DNA of 64,000 bases from an uncultured Pelagibacteraceae bacterium. Lineage in GTDB: Bacteria > Pseudomonadota > Alphaproteobacteria > Pelagibacterales > Pelagibacteraceae. The notes beneath the pieces were generated by a model. It worked only from the letters and a program-made list of their open reading frames with translations, did not search any database and was not told the DNA's origin. The stretch spans positions 1 to 64,000 of the forward strand of contig CACNRH010000002.1 in NCBI GenBank assembly GCA_902622825.1, read 5' to 3'. Every line of letters begins with the position of its first letter. The first letter of the stretch is position 1. Shown here piece by piece: positions 50,234 through 59,396 of this stretch. The translations under genes were made by a program, and so were the position numbers.

Positions 50234-50968
50234 ATGGCTGCTAATCCAATGGTTCAATTCAATGTTTATCGCGTTGGACCTGAGATAAAATTCGGTAACA
50301 TTGATTTGTCATTCACCAATTCAAGCTTATTTATGTTAATTAGCGCCTCAATAATTACATTATTTCTTTATTTATCGACTAAAAATAAACGATTGGTGCC
50401 CGGTAAAATACAGTTAATTTCTGAACTTCTATACAACTTCGTTGCTAAAATGATAAGCGATACCGCTGGGTCAAAAGCTAAACCTTATTTTCCATTCATT
50501 TTTAGTCTTTTTGTTTTTATTTTGGTTTGCAACATGGTTGGTATGTTGCCTTACTCATTCACTGTCACTAGCCATATAATTGTAACACTCGTTATGGCAT
50601 TATTCATTTTTATAGCGGTAACTATTATTGGCTTTTTAAAACACGGTTTAAAATATCTTTCGATATTTGTCCCTAGTGGCGTTCCCGTTGTATTGTTGCC
50701 CTTGATAACTATAATTGAAATTATTTCTTATTTAAGTCGACCTGTTAGTTTATCGGTAAGATTATTCGCTAATATGATGGCGGGGCATACGATGCTTAAA
50801 GTTTTCGGAGGATTTGTAATTAGTCTTGGATTAGTTGGTGGGTGGTTACCATTGAGTTTTTCAGTTGCATTAACAGGTCTAGAAATACTAGTAGCTTTTC
50901 TACAGGCTTATGTTTTTGCAATATTAACCTGCATCTATTTGAATGATGCATTAAATTTACACCATTAA
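50234..50968 (+). CDS. atpB: ATP synthase F0 subunit a
   Basis: A 244-residue membrane protein forming the proton half-channels against the c-ring. The essential Arg lies in RPVSLSVRLFANMMAGH, and the C-terminal helix has GLEILVAFLQAYVFAILTCIYL. Standard length. It follows atpI after 15 bp; a GGA-type ribosome-binding site precedes the ATG. Confidence 0.96.
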   Translation: MAANPMVQFNVYRVGPEIKFGNIDLSFTNSSLFMLISASIITLFLYLSTKNKRLVPGKIQLISELLYNFVAKMISDTAGSKAKPYFPFIFSLFVFILVCNMVGMLPYSFTVTSHIIVTLVMALFIFIAVTIIGFLKHGLKYLSIFVPSGVPVVLLPLITIIEIISYLSRPVSLSVRLFANMMAGHTMLKVFGGFVISLGLVGGWLPLSFSVALTGLEILVAFLQAYVFAILTCIYLNDALNLHH

Positions 50969-50970
50969 AA

Positions 50971-50977
50971 AAGGAGG
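50971..50977 (+). promoter_or_regulatory. Strong Shine-Dalgarno site for atpE
   Basis: AAGGAGG lies 4 bp before the atpE ATG at 50982. Near-perfect sites like this are rare in the window, and the c subunit is needed in many copies per enzyme, which fits a strong ribosome-binding site. Confidence 0.75.
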
Positions 50978-50981
50978 AAAA

Positions 50982-51209
50982 ATGGAGTTAGAAGCAGCAA
51001 AAATGATCGGTGCAGGTCTTGCAGCGATCGCTTTAGCTGGAGCAGGTGTTGGTATCGGAATTATTTTCGGTAACTACCTCTCTGGAGCTATGAGAAATCC
51101 GTCTGCAGCACAAAAGCAATTCCCAAATTTACTTTTAGGATTTGCATTGGCTGAAGCAACAGGATTATTCGGATTAGTGGTAGCTTTGATTATTTTATTT
51201 GCATTTTAA
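50982..51209 (+). CDS. atpE: ATP synthase F0 subunit c
   Basis: A 75-residue hairpin of two helices with the polar loop RNPSAAQKQ. The ion-carrying Glu58 lies in FALAEATGLFGL. The N-terminal helix is Gly/Ala-rich (AGAGVGIGIIFG). No Gln in helix 1 at the Na+-binding position and no Ser/Thr directly after Glu58, so it looks H+-specific. Preceded by a strong ribosome-binding site. Confidence 0.96.
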   Translation: MELEAAKMIGAGLAAIALAGAGVGIGIIFGNYLSGAMRNPSAAQKQFPNLLLGFALAEATGLFGLVVALIILFAF

Positions 51210-51219
51210 GTTTAAAATA

Positions 51220-51795
51220 ATGAAGTTACCAATTTTAATATTGATTGCTCTAATATTAGGGCAAAGCAGGATTATAGCAGCTGAGGCTGGAATGCCCCAG
51301 CTGAATCCTGAATACTGGCTGTCACAAAGCTTTTGGCTTATAATAATTTTTATCACTTTATATGCTTTAATCGCAAAATTTTTTATACCAAAAATTAAAT
51401 TAAGTATTGGTGACAGAGAGAGAAAAATTAAGGATGACTTAGATGAAGCGAATAAATTAAAAAAAATATCAGAAGATAAAATTAAAGAATACGAGAAGTT
51501 GATACTAGAAAATAAAAAGAAATTAATGAAAATTTCAAATGATACTAAAAAAAAGTTGGACTTAGACATACAAAAAAAGAAAAAGGCTATAGAATCTCAA
51601 ATTCAAAATGAGTTGGATAAAGCACAAATTGAAATAGATAATTTTAAAAAGGGATCATTAGCATCTATAGAGCAAGTTGCTGAGGATATTGCTTCGAAAG
51701 TTGTAGAAGACTTGACGAATGAAAAGCTAAATCAAAGTAGTGTCAAAGCTATAGTTTCTAGTACCTCAAAAAAAAGGATTGGTAGTTTATTATGA
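51220..51795 (+). CDS. atpF': ATP synthase F0 subunit b'
   Basis: A 191-residue subunit with an N-terminal hydrophobic segment, a membrane helix (SFWLIIIFITLYALIAKFFIP) and a long charged coiled coil. Position before a second b-type gene, and the extra N-terminal leader, mark it as the b' subunit (AtpG/AtpF2) of alphaproteobacterial and photosynthetic-type synthases. ATG 51220 is used. Its stop overlaps atpF by 4 bp. Confidence 0.9.
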   Translation: MKLPILILIALILGQSRIIAAEAGMPQLNPEYWLSQSFWLIIIFITLYALIAKFFIPKIKLSIGDRERKIKDDLDEANKLKKISEDKIKEYEKLILENKKKLMKISNDTKKKLDLDIQKKKKAIESQIQNELDKAQIEIDNFKKGSLASIEQVAEDIASKVVEDLTNEKLNQSSVKAIVSSTSKKRIGSLL

Positions 51796-52286
51796 TTGAT
51801 GCAACTTTCTGGGTAGCAGTATCATTTGTAATATTTGTTTTTCTTTTGATATATTTCAAAATTCCAAGCAAAATCAAAGATGGATTAAATGAAAGTATTT
51901 TTTTAATAAAAAAACAAATAGAAGATGCTGAAAAATTAAGAGATGAGGCAAATAATATATTAAGCGATAGTGAAAAAAAATTAAGTAACTCAAAAAAAGA
52001 AATCCAAAATATGATAACTGAAGCTAATAAATCTTCGGAAAAACTCATAATTAAAACTAACTCTGATTTTCACAAATTAATGGATAATAGGAAAAAGGAT
52101 ACTGAGAGAAAGATTTCTCAGATGAAAGAACAGGCTAAAAGTGACATTAAAAATGCCTCTGTGAAGATAGCTATTGAGTCTGTCGCAAATTTATTAAAAA
52201 ATTCTATTGATAAAAGCAAATTAGATAAAATTCTCAAAGAAAGCGTAGAAGAAACAAAGTTAGCTCTTAAAGAAAAATCAAGTTAA
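51792..52286 (+). CDS. atpF: ATP synthase F0 subunit b
   Basis: A 164-residue peripheral stalk subunit. One N-terminal membrane helix (TFWVAVSFVIFVFLLIYFKIP) is followed by a Lys/Glu-rich coiled coil. Last F0 gene; F1 genes are not in the window, as usual in alphaproteobacteria. crtI follows after only 13 bp. Confidence 0.93.
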   Translation: MIDATFWVAVSFVIFVFLLIYFKIPSKIKDGLNESIFLIKKQIEDAEKLRDEANNILSDSEKKLSNSKKEIQNMITEANKSSEKLIIKTNSDFHKLMDNRKKDTERKISQMKEQAKSDIKNASVKIAIESVANLLKNSIDKSKLDKILKESVEETKLALKEKSS

Positions 52287-52299
52287 TATAAGCCAATGT

Positions 52300-53766
52300 A
52301 TGGCAAATAAAATCTTGATAATTGGCTCAGGTTTCGGTGGTTTGGCTTCAGCTCTTAGATTAAGAGCAAAAAAATATGACGTCACATTAATCGAAAAACA
52401 CAAAGATTTAGGGGGTAGAGCCAGGGTATTTAAAAAAGATAATTTTGTTTATGATGGTGGTCCCACAGTTATTACTGCTCCTTATTTATTTGAAGAATTA
52501 TTTGAATTATTTGGAAAAAAATTAAAAAATTATACCAAAATAGTTCCATTAAATTTATGGTATAGGTTCGCTTTTGATAATGGAGAAAGTTTTGATTACT
52601 CTTCAGATGAGAATGTCATGAGCAAAGAAATTGAAAAATTTTCTAAAGATGACTTAAAAGGTTACCGCGAATTAGTCAATTTTACTCAAAAAATTTTTGA
52701 AAAAGGATTTGTAGAATTATCAGATAAACCTTTTAATAAATTAAATTTCATGATTAAACAAATCCCTTCATTATTAAAATTGAAAAGCTACCAGTCGGTT
52801 TATTCATTAGTTTCAAATTACATAAAAAATGAAAAATTAAGAAGAGTGTTTAGTATGCATCCTTTGCTTGTTGGTGGCAACCCTTTTACTACAACTTCAA
52901 TTTACGCCTTGATACTTTATCTCGAAAAAAAATGGGGAATACATTACGCTATGGGAGGTACTGGAAGTATAGTTAGTGCAATAGAGAAGTTAATGCTTGA
53001 AGAAAAAATTAATGTATTAAAAAATTCTGAAATAACCGAAATTCTTACTGAAAATAAAAAAGTTATTGGTGTCAAAATTAATAATAACAAAGTCATTAAT
53101 TGTGATTATATAATTTGTAATTCAGACCCACCGGGAGTTTACAAAAATTTAATTAAGGAAGAAAAGGATTACAGCACTTTTTTTAAACAAAAAATGAAAA
53201 GGATGGATTATTCAATGGGTCTCTTTGTTTACTATTTTGGCTCAAAAAAACAATATAACAACGTAGCCCATCACACAATTTTTTTTGGCAAATCATATAA
53301 AGATCATTTGTCTAATATTTTTGAAAAAAAAATATTATCTGACGACATAAGTTATTATTTGCACAGACCATCTGCTACTGACTCAAGTATGGCTCCAAAA
53401 GGCCATGATGCTTTTTATGTCTTAGTTCCTGTGCCAAATAATCTTTCTGCGGTAAACTGGAATTTAGAGGGAGATAAGTTTAAGGACCTAGTAATTGACA
53501 AAATGGATAAATCAGTTTTACCGGGTATAAAGGAAAATATAGTTAGTGATTTTTATTTAACTCCTGATTATTTTGAAAAAGAACTTAATACGCTTCACGG
53601 ATCAGGATTTTCAATTCAACCTAAATTTACTCAATCAGCTTATTTTAGGTTTCACAACAAATCTGAAGTTTATAAAAACTTATTTTTTGTTGGTGCAGGC
53701 ACACACCCTGGAGCTGGGATACCTGGAGTGCTATCCTCAGCAAAAGTTGTTGATACTTTGTTTTAA
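52300..53766 (+). CDS. crtI: Phytoene desaturase
   Basis: A 488-residue FAD enzyme converting phytoene to lycopene. The N-terminal dinucleotide motif is ILIIGSGFGGLASALRL, and the C-terminal signature is FVGAGTHPGAGIPGVLSSAKVV. MGGTGSIVSAIEKL is also typical. Its stop codon shares a base with the crtB start, the first of a chain of overlaps through the carotenoid genes. Confidence 0.95.
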   Translation: MANKILIIGSGFGGLASALRLRAKKYDVTLIEKHKDLGGRARVFKKDNFVYDGGPTVITAPYLFEELFELFGKKLKNYTKIVPLNLWYRFAFDNGESFDYSSDENVMSKEIEKFSKDDLKGYRELVNFTQKIFEKGFVELSDKPFNKLNFMIKQIPSLLKLKSYQSVYSLVSNYIKNEKLRRVFSMHPLLVGGNPFTTTSIYALILYLEKKWGIHYAMGGTGSIVSAIEKLMLEEKINVLKNSEITEILTENKKVIGVKINNNKVINCDYIICNSDPPGVYKNLIKEEKDYSTFFKQKMKRMDYSMGLFVYYFGSKKQYNNVAHHTIFFGKSYKDHLSNIFEKKILSDDISYYLHRPSATDSSMAPKGHDAFYVLVPVPNNLSAVNWNLEGDKFKDLVIDKMDKSVLPGIKENIVSDFYLTPDYFEKELNTLHGSGFSIQPKFTQSAYFRFHNKSEVYKNLFFVGAGTHPGAGIPGVLSSAKVVDTLF

Positions 53767-54605
53767 TGAAAACCGACTTGCTAAAAAGACATGCCAAATC
53801 ATTCTATTGGGCAAGTTATTTCTTAGATAATAAAATATATACAAAATGTTGCGTGCTATATAATTTTTGCAGATCTTTGGATGATATAGCTGATAAAAAA
53901 TCAGAATTAGAAAAAAAAAGGGAAAACTTTAAAAATTTTAAAAATAAATTTTTTGGGAAAGATACTAATAATGAAATTATTAAAGACATGTGGGCGTTGA
54001 TATTGAACGAAAAAATTTCATTAAATGTTGTTAAAGACCTGTTTGATGGTGTTGAAACCGACCTAAGTGAAAGGGTAATGTTTAAATCACAATCTGAACT
54101 TATAACGTATTCTTATAGAGTTGCAGGAACCGTTGGTTTGATGATGGCCAAAATTTTCAAAATTAAAAGTAAAAATGCTCTTTTAGGTGCAATAAATTTA
54201 GGAGTCGCCATGCAATTAACTAATATTGCTAGAGATGTAGTTGAGGATGAGGCAATAAACAGAAATTATATTAATGGCAACTTTTCATCGATAATTGAAA
54301 CTTTAAACACTGCAGACACTCTTTATAAAAAATCATACTTCTCAATTAAAGAAATACCCATTAGATCAAGATTTTCAATTATTGTAGCTCGAAGACTATA
54401 CCAAAAAATTGGAAATTATATCCTTGGGAAAAAAAATAAAGAAAATTATATTAAAGCTGGTAAAATTTATGTTCCACTCTACAGGAAGATTTTAGAAACA
54501 TTATTTTCTTTGTTTGATTTCATTCATATACTCTTTATGAGTAAACATAAAGAAAGCGATCAATTACTTACAATAGAAAAAATAAATATTAATGAAAGAA
54601 TTTAA
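53766..54605 (+). CDS. crtB: Phytoene synthase
   Basis: A 279-residue trans-isoprenyl diphosphate synthase head-to-head enzyme condensing two GGPP into phytoene. The two Asp-rich motifs are SLDDIADKKS and NIARDVVEDEAINR. YRVAGTVGLMMAK is typical. It overlaps crtY by 14 bp. GGPP must be supplied by a crtE/ispA-like gene not in this window. Confidence 0.94.
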   Translation: MKTDLLKRHAKSFYWASYFLDNKIYTKCCVLYNFCRSLDDIADKKSELEKKRENFKNFKNKFFGKDTNNEIIKDMWALILNEKISLNVVKDLFDGVETDLSERVMFKSQSELITYSYRVAGTVGLMMAKIFKIKSKNALLGAINLGVAMQLTNIARDVVEDEAINRNYINGNFSSIIETLNTADTLYKKSYFSIKEIPIRSRFSIIVARRLYQKIGNYILGKKNKENYIKAGKIYVPLYRKILETLFSLFDFIHILFMSKHKESDQLLTIEKININERI

Positions 54606-55662
54606 TTTTATAATAAATGGAGGAGGTTGCTCAGGTCTGTCTCTTGCATACGAAATGGAAAAAAGAGGAATATTAGATAAAAACAAACTTGCAATAATTG
54701 AAATAAGAAAAAATTATACTAGGGATAAAACCTGGTCATTTTGGAAAATTCACGATCATGATTTTAATGATTGCGTGATTAAAACTTGGAATACATTTAC
54801 AATCAAAACTAAAGAAAGGTCTAATAATATAAATATAAAAGGTCAGCCTTATCAAAGTGTAGATAGTGGATTATTTTATAAAAAAATTACTGATAAACTC
54901 TCTAAAAATAAAAATGTCAAATTTTTTAAAAATATTGATGAAGTAGATAAAAAGAACTCAATAATTTTCAATAGTGTGCCAAGAGAAAAAATTAATAAAG
55001 ACGAAATTTGTCAACATTTTAAAGGTATTGAGATAGAAACTGAGAGAAATACTTTTGATGATAACAAACTTATTTTAATGGATTTTAATTGTGATCAAAA
55101 GAATAGTATTCATTTTTTTTATGTATTGCCTTTTTCTCCTAAAAGAGCGTTGATAGAAACCACATGGCTATCCAACCTAAATGATAAATCTTTTTTAGAC
55201 TATGATATCCAGTTAGAAAAATATATAAAATCAAATTTGCAAATCAAAAATTATATAATCAAACACGAAGAGCTAGGGAAAATTCCTCTATACTTGTCAT
55301 CCTCTAATAACGAAGAAAATTTAATTAATATTGGCTCAGCCGGCGGAATGACAAGGATAAGTACTGGATATACTTTTTTAAACATTCTGGAACATAGTAA
55401 ATTTATTTGCAATAATCTTCATGACAAGAAAAAATTAATGAGCTACAAACAAAAAAGCAAATATATTTATTTTGATAAAATATTTCTTAAAGTTTTAAAA
55501 AATCACTCTGAATTAATGCCGGATATTTTTTTAAATTTATTCCAATCAAATTCTGACTCTGTAATTAAATTTTTGTCAAATAAAAGTAATTTTATTGATG
55601 ACATTAAGGTAATTTTAAATACTAAACATAAAATGAAATTTTTAAATTCTTTAATACCATGA
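54592..55662 (+). CDS. crtY: Lycopene beta-cyclase
   Basis: A 356-residue flavoprotein making beta-carotene from lycopene. N-terminal FIINGGGCSGLSLAYEMEKRG binds FAD; RDKTWSFWKIHDHDF and the C-terminal GSAGGMTRISTGYTF are typical CrtY features. It overlaps blh by 4 bp. Divergent overall; cyclase is favoured by its place between crtB and blh. Confidence 0.9.
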   Translation: MKEFNFIINGGGCSGLSLAYEMEKRGILDKNKLAIIEIRKNYTRDKTWSFWKIHDHDFNDCVIKTWNTFTIKTKERSNNINIKGQPYQSVDSGLFYKKITDKLSKNKNVKFFKNIDEVDKKNSIIFNSVPREKINKDEICQHFKGIEIETERNTFDDNKLILMDFNCDQKNSIHFFYVLPFSPKRALIETTWLSNLNDKSFLDYDIQLEKYIKSNLQIKNYIIKHEELGKIPLYLSSSNNEENLINIGSAGGMTRISTGYTFLNILEHSKFICNNLHDKKKLMSYKQKSKYIYFDKIFLKVLKNHSELMPDIFLNLFQSNSDSVIKFLSNKSNFIDDIKVILNTKHKMKFLNSLIP

Positions 55663-56594
55663 TTTATACATACGAAAAACACACAATATATTTTTGGAGT
55701 TTCACTTTAGTTCTATGTGCTTTAAGTACTTTGGTTGAAAATAATAATTTTGATAATTATTTTTCTGTTGTAAATAAAATTTGTTTTTTTCTTATCTTAG
55801 TATTTGGAGTGATGCACGGTGCACTGGACGATTATAAAGGAAAAAAATTGATGAAGCTTTGGAACATTCAAGGGTATTATCTATTTTATTTAATTTATAC
55901 TTCAATTGCATCTCTCATAATTTTTTTATGGTGGACGTTTCCAGGTTTTACCTTATCTATGTTTTTGCTTATAGCGTCATACCATTTTGGAAAAGAAGAT
56001 ACTGAATTTTTTTACTCTAAAAAAAATTTTTTTGATTTATTTTTTTATTCCCTTAAGGGGTCACTTATAGTCCTTGCACCATTATTTTTTAAATTTTCAG
56101 AAACTATCAGTATATTTGCAAATCTATTTATTTCCGAGTCATTGATAATATTCTTGTCAGACAACAGGTACTATATAAATTTATTTTTTATTTTAAGCTT
56201 ACTTTCGAACATATACTTTATTTTTAAAGGTTTTGAGAATTGGTTAATTGTAGTTTTTGATCTTTGGTCGGTTCTTGCTTTGAATTATTTTTTTCCTCCG
56301 CTAGTTGCATTTACATTGTATTTTTGTTTTTTACATTCATTTCGGCATACTATTTCGTTATCATACGACTTAAACCCCAATAATTTTGTAATTGGTTTGA
56401 AAATATTTATTAAAAAGGCAGTAGTATTAACTCTTATCACGGCGACTTTATTCATTTTTGCGACTGTAATGTTGCTCAAAAATTACACTATAGATAGCTC
56501 TATATTAAAAGTAATATTTATTGGTTTGGCCTCATTAACTTTTCCGCATATATTGCTTGAATATATTTTAGAAAAAAATGAAAAGCGAAATTAA
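55659..56594 (+). CDS. blh: Beta-carotene 15,15'-dioxygenase, Brp/Blh family
   Basis: A 311-residue integral membrane protein cleaving beta-carotene to two retinals. Conserved His residues lie in FGVMHGALDD, ASYHFGKEDTEFF and CFLHSFRHT, as expected for a non-heme iron site in membrane helices. Retinal is the chromophore of proteorhodopsin, whose gene is not in this window. It overlaps ispH by 17 bp. Confidence 0.93.
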   Translation: MIYTYEKHTIYFWSFTLVLCALSTLVENNNFDNYFSVVNKICFFLILVFGVMHGALDDYKGKKLMKLWNIQGYYLFYLIYTSIASLIIFLWWTFPGFTLSMFLLIASYHFGKEDTEFFYSKKNFFDLFFYSLKGSLIVLAPLFFKFSETISIFANLFISESLIIFLSDNRYYINLFFILSLLSNIYFIFKGFENWLIVVFDLWSVLALNYFFPPLVAFTLYFCFLHSFRHTISLSYDLNPNNFVIGLKIFIKKAVVLTLITATLFIFATVMLLKNYTIDSSILKVIFIGLASLTFPHILLEYILEKNEKRN

Positions 56595-57522
56595 AATATT
56601 TTTAGCAGCCCCAAGAGGATTTTGTGCTGGCGTTGAAAGGGCAATTGAAATAGTAAATCAAGCCATTAAAAAATATGGAACACCAGTATACGTTAGACAT
56701 GAGATAGTTCATAACAAGCACGTCGTTGAAACTTTAAAAAGTAAAGGAGCAATATTTGTCGAAGAATTGTCGGAAATAGAAGATAAAACTCGTCCAGTGA
56801 TTTTTTCTGCTCATGGAGTGCCTAAAAAGGTGCCTGAAGAAGCGAAATTAAATAATTTAACTTTTGTAGACGCAACTTGTCCCTTGGTATCTAAAGTACA
56901 CAGAGAGTCAGAGCAAAACTTTAGAAAAGGTTACGATATAATTCTTATTGGGCACAAAAATCATCCAGAAGTTGTTGGAACTATGGGTCAGTTGCCTGAA
57001 AAAGCTATAACGTTAGTAGAAACTGTTGGGGATGTAAAAAATTTAAAAAAAGAAAAATTTAAAAAAAACCTTTCGTACATAACTCAAACAACTTTGTCAT
57101 TAGATGATACCACTGAAATTATTGGGGAGTTAAAAAAAAAGTTTCCAATGATAAAAGGACCAGTCAAAGAGGACATTTGTTATGCAACAACAAACAGACA
57201 GTTAGCAGTCAAAAAAATAGCACCTAATTGTGATATGTTTTTTATAATTGGTAGCAGAAATTCATCCAATTCTTTAAGACTTGTTGAGGTTGCTAAAAAA
57301 GCCGGCTGTCAAAAATCTGAACTTATTCACCATGGCAAAGAATTGCCCTTTGATAAAATTGAGAAGTGCAAAACTATTGGCATCTCCTCTGGAGCCTCAG
57401 CCCCCGAAATTTTAGTCAATGAATTGATGAAAAAAATCAAAGCTAAATTTGAAATTAAAATTGAGGAAGTGAAAGTCGCAGAGGAAAAGGTTGTTTTTAA
57501 ATTACCCAAAGAATTAAATTAA
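56578..57522 (+). CDS. ispH: 4-hydroxy-3-methylbut-2-enyl diphosphate reductase
   Basis: A 314-residue 4Fe-4S enzyme making IPP and DMAPP, the last MEP step. Cluster Cys are in APRGFCAGVERAIE, VDATCPLVSKVHRE and KEDICYATTNRQ. IIGSRNSSNSLRLVE and ISSGASAPEILV are typical. Its start overlaps blh by 17 bp and its stop shares a base with thrB, embedding precursor supply in the carotenoid run. Confidence 0.96.
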   Translation: MKSEIKIFLAAPRGFCAGVERAIEIVNQAIKKYGTPVYVRHEIVHNKHVVETLKSKGAIFVEELSEIEDKTRPVIFSAHGVPKKVPEEAKLNNLTFVDATCPLVSKVHRESEQNFRKGYDIILIGHKNHPEVVGTMGQLPEKAITLVETVGDVKNLKKEKFKKNLSYITQTTLSLDDTTEIIGELKKKFPMIKGPVKEDICYATTNRQLAVKKIAPNCDMFFIIGSRNSSNSLRLVEVAKKAGCQKSELIHHGKELPFDKIEKCKTIGISSGASAPEILVNELMKKIKAKFEIKIEEVKVAEEKVVFKLPKELN

Positions 57523-58490
57523 TGGCTGTTTATACAAAGTTAGATCGATCATCAATCGAAAAGATACTATCAAATTATAGATTGGGAAGTTTAGATAATT
57601 TCAAAGGTATAGAGGAGGGAATTGAAAATACTAACTATTTTTTGTCAATAAATAATAAAAAATATATTTTAACAATATATGAAAAAAGAGTAAAATCAAA
57701 AGACCTTCCCTTTTTTTCTAGCCTAATGACATCATTAAACAATGCTGGTTTTAAGTGCCCAATTCCAATAATTAATAATTCAAATAAATCTATTTCTAAT
57801 TTCAACGGTAAAAACTTGATGATTGTCTCTTTCATTGAGGGGAAAGCCAAAAAAAACCTATCTCCTGATAATTGTAAATCCATAGGTATTGAAGTTGCAA
57901 AAATGCACGACCTGACTAAAGATTTTAAAATAAAAAGAAAAAATGATTTATCAGTAAACTCTTGGAGAAATTTATTCGATACTGTTAAAGACAAATGCTC
58001 AGATATTCACGATGATTTACCAAATTTGATTGAAGAAAATTTAAATAGTGTTGAACAAAATTGGCCTGAAAGTTTGCCAAAAGGAATAATTCACGCTGAT
58101 TTATTTCATGACAATATTTTTTTTAAACAAGATCGTTTAAGCGGAATAATTGACTTTTATTTTTCTTGTGAAGATTTCTACGCTTTCGAAATAGCTATTT
58201 GTTTTAATGCCTTGTGCTTTGATGGCGTTAAAGAAAATTTAAGTTTTAATATTACAAAGGCGAAAAAGTTTATTGATGGTTATTCGTCAGTAAGAAAAAT
58301 AACTGACGAGGAAAAAAGCAATATTAAGATTTTATCTCAGGGAGCATCTTTAAGATTTTTGTTAACAAGAGTTTTTGATGCATTAAATACTGTTGAGGGT
58401 GCTATGGTAAAAAATAAAGATCCTATTGAATATCTAAAAAGATTAGAGTTTCACAAAAACTCAAAAAATTTTGAGGATTATTTCTTTTAA
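57522..58490 (+). CDS. thrB: Homoserine kinase, type II (phosphotransferase family)
   Basis: A 322-residue APH-fold kinase. The N-terminal Gly-rich region IEEGIENTNYFLSINN, the catalytic loop GIIHADLFHDNIFF and the metal-binding IIDFYFSCEDFYAFE follow the non-GHMP ThrB pattern typical of alphaproteobacteria. Threonine synthase (thrC) is encoded 900 bp away on the opposite strand. Shares single-base overlaps with ispH and rnhA. Confidence 0.9.
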   Translation: MAVYTKLDRSSIEKILSNYRLGSLDNFKGIEEGIENTNYFLSINNKKYILTIYEKRVKSKDLPFFSSLMTSLNNAGFKCPIPIINNSNKSISNFNGKNLMIVSFIEGKAKKNLSPDNCKSIGIEVAKMHDLTKDFKIKRKNDLSVNSWRNLFDTVKDKCSDIHDDLPNLIEENLNSVEQNWPESLPKGIIHADLFHDNIFFKQDRLSGIIDFYFSCEDFYAFEIAICFNALCFDGVKENLSFNITKAKKFIDGYSSVRKITDEEKSNIKILSQGASLRFLLTRVFDALNTVEGAMVKNKDPIEYLKRLEFHKNSKNFEDYFF

Positions 58491-58915
58491 TGAAATTAAA
58501 AATTTACACAGATGGAGCATGTTCCGGAAACCCCGGAAAAGGTGGTTGGGCTGCAATAATATTGGACGATAAAACAATTCAATTTACTATCTCAGGTAGT
58601 GCCGAAAACACTACTAATAATAGAATGGAGTTGACGGCGCCGATAATGGCACTAAAGAAAATAAAAAAAAAATCTGAAATAACAATTATCACAGACTCTC
58701 TTTATGTTAAGGATGGAATAACAGAGTGGATTCAAAAATGGAGGATAAATGGTTGGAAAAACTCAAATAAAAAACCCATTAAAAACAAGGATCTTTGGAT
58801 TAAATTGGATGCGTCTTGTAAAAAACATAAGGTTATGTGGAAGTGGGTAAAGGCTCATGCTGAAGATAAATTCAATAATTTGGCTGATGAGCTAGCTGTC
58901 TCAAAAACTAAATAA
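58490..58915 (+). CDS. rnhA: Ribonuclease HI
   Basis: A 141-residue enzyme degrading RNA in RNA-DNA hybrids. Catalytic residues are in YTDGACSGNPGKGGWA (Asp), NRMELTAPIMAL (Glu), TDSLYVKDGI (Asp) and the C-terminal NNLADELA (Asp). ispH-thrB-rnhA followed by a peroxiredoxin gene is a typical alphaproteobacterial neighbourhood. Convergent 8-bp overlap with the peroxiredoxin. Confidence 0.95.
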   Translation: MKLKIYTDGACSGNPGKGGWAAIILDDKTIQFTISGSAENTTNNRMELTAPIMALKKIKKKSEITIITDSLYVKDGITEWIQKWRINGWKNSNKKPIKNKDLWIKLDASCKKHKVMWKWVKAHAEDKFNNLADELAVSKTK

Positions 58916-59396
58916 GGTTTATAAATTTTTCGGCAGAAGTTAAGTCGCATTGGGCTGTCTCTTTCTCTTCTTTTAATAATTTAACTACATTGTTGTCTAT
59001 TAGCATTGAATATCTAGTAGATCTTATTCCAAGACCTTTATCAGATTTATCAATTTCTGCGCCAATAGTTTTTGTAAATTTAAGATAGGGATCCCCAACC
59101 ATTAAAATTTTACCACCAACTTTTTGACTTTCTCCCCATGCTTTCATGACATTTGGATCATTTACAGCTATACATATAATTTGTGTAACTCCCTTTTGTG
59201 TTGCCAGATGATAATTTTTTATAAAACCTGGAAGATGAAGCAATGAACAGGTCTTGGTAAAGGCACCTGGCATGCCTAAAATTATAACTTTTTTATTTTC
59301 ACACAATTCTTGTAAATTAATTTTTTTTATCGAATTATCTTTTTCAATATGAAACAATTCTGATTTTGGTAATTTATCTCCCACCTTTATTTTCAT
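58908..59396 (-). CDS. Peroxiredoxin, Prx5/AhpC-TSA type
   Basis: A 162-residue thiol peroxidase. The peroxidatic Cys50 is in MPGAFTKTCSLLHLPGF, and a second group including AWGESQKVGGKI matches the Prx5 (type II, glutaredoxin-linked) family. It lies at the end of the cox-surf1-thrC unit with a 4-bp overlap to thrC, and overlaps convergent rnhA by 8 bp. Confidence 0.9.
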   Translation of the reverse strand: MKIKVGDKLPKSELFHIEKDNSIKKINLQELCENKKVIILGMPGAFTKTCSLLHLPGFIKNYHLATQKGVTQIICIAVNDPNVMKAWGESQKVGGKILMVGDPYLKFTKTIGAEIDKSDKGLGIRSTRYSMLIDNNVVKLLKEEKETAQCDLTSAEKFINLI

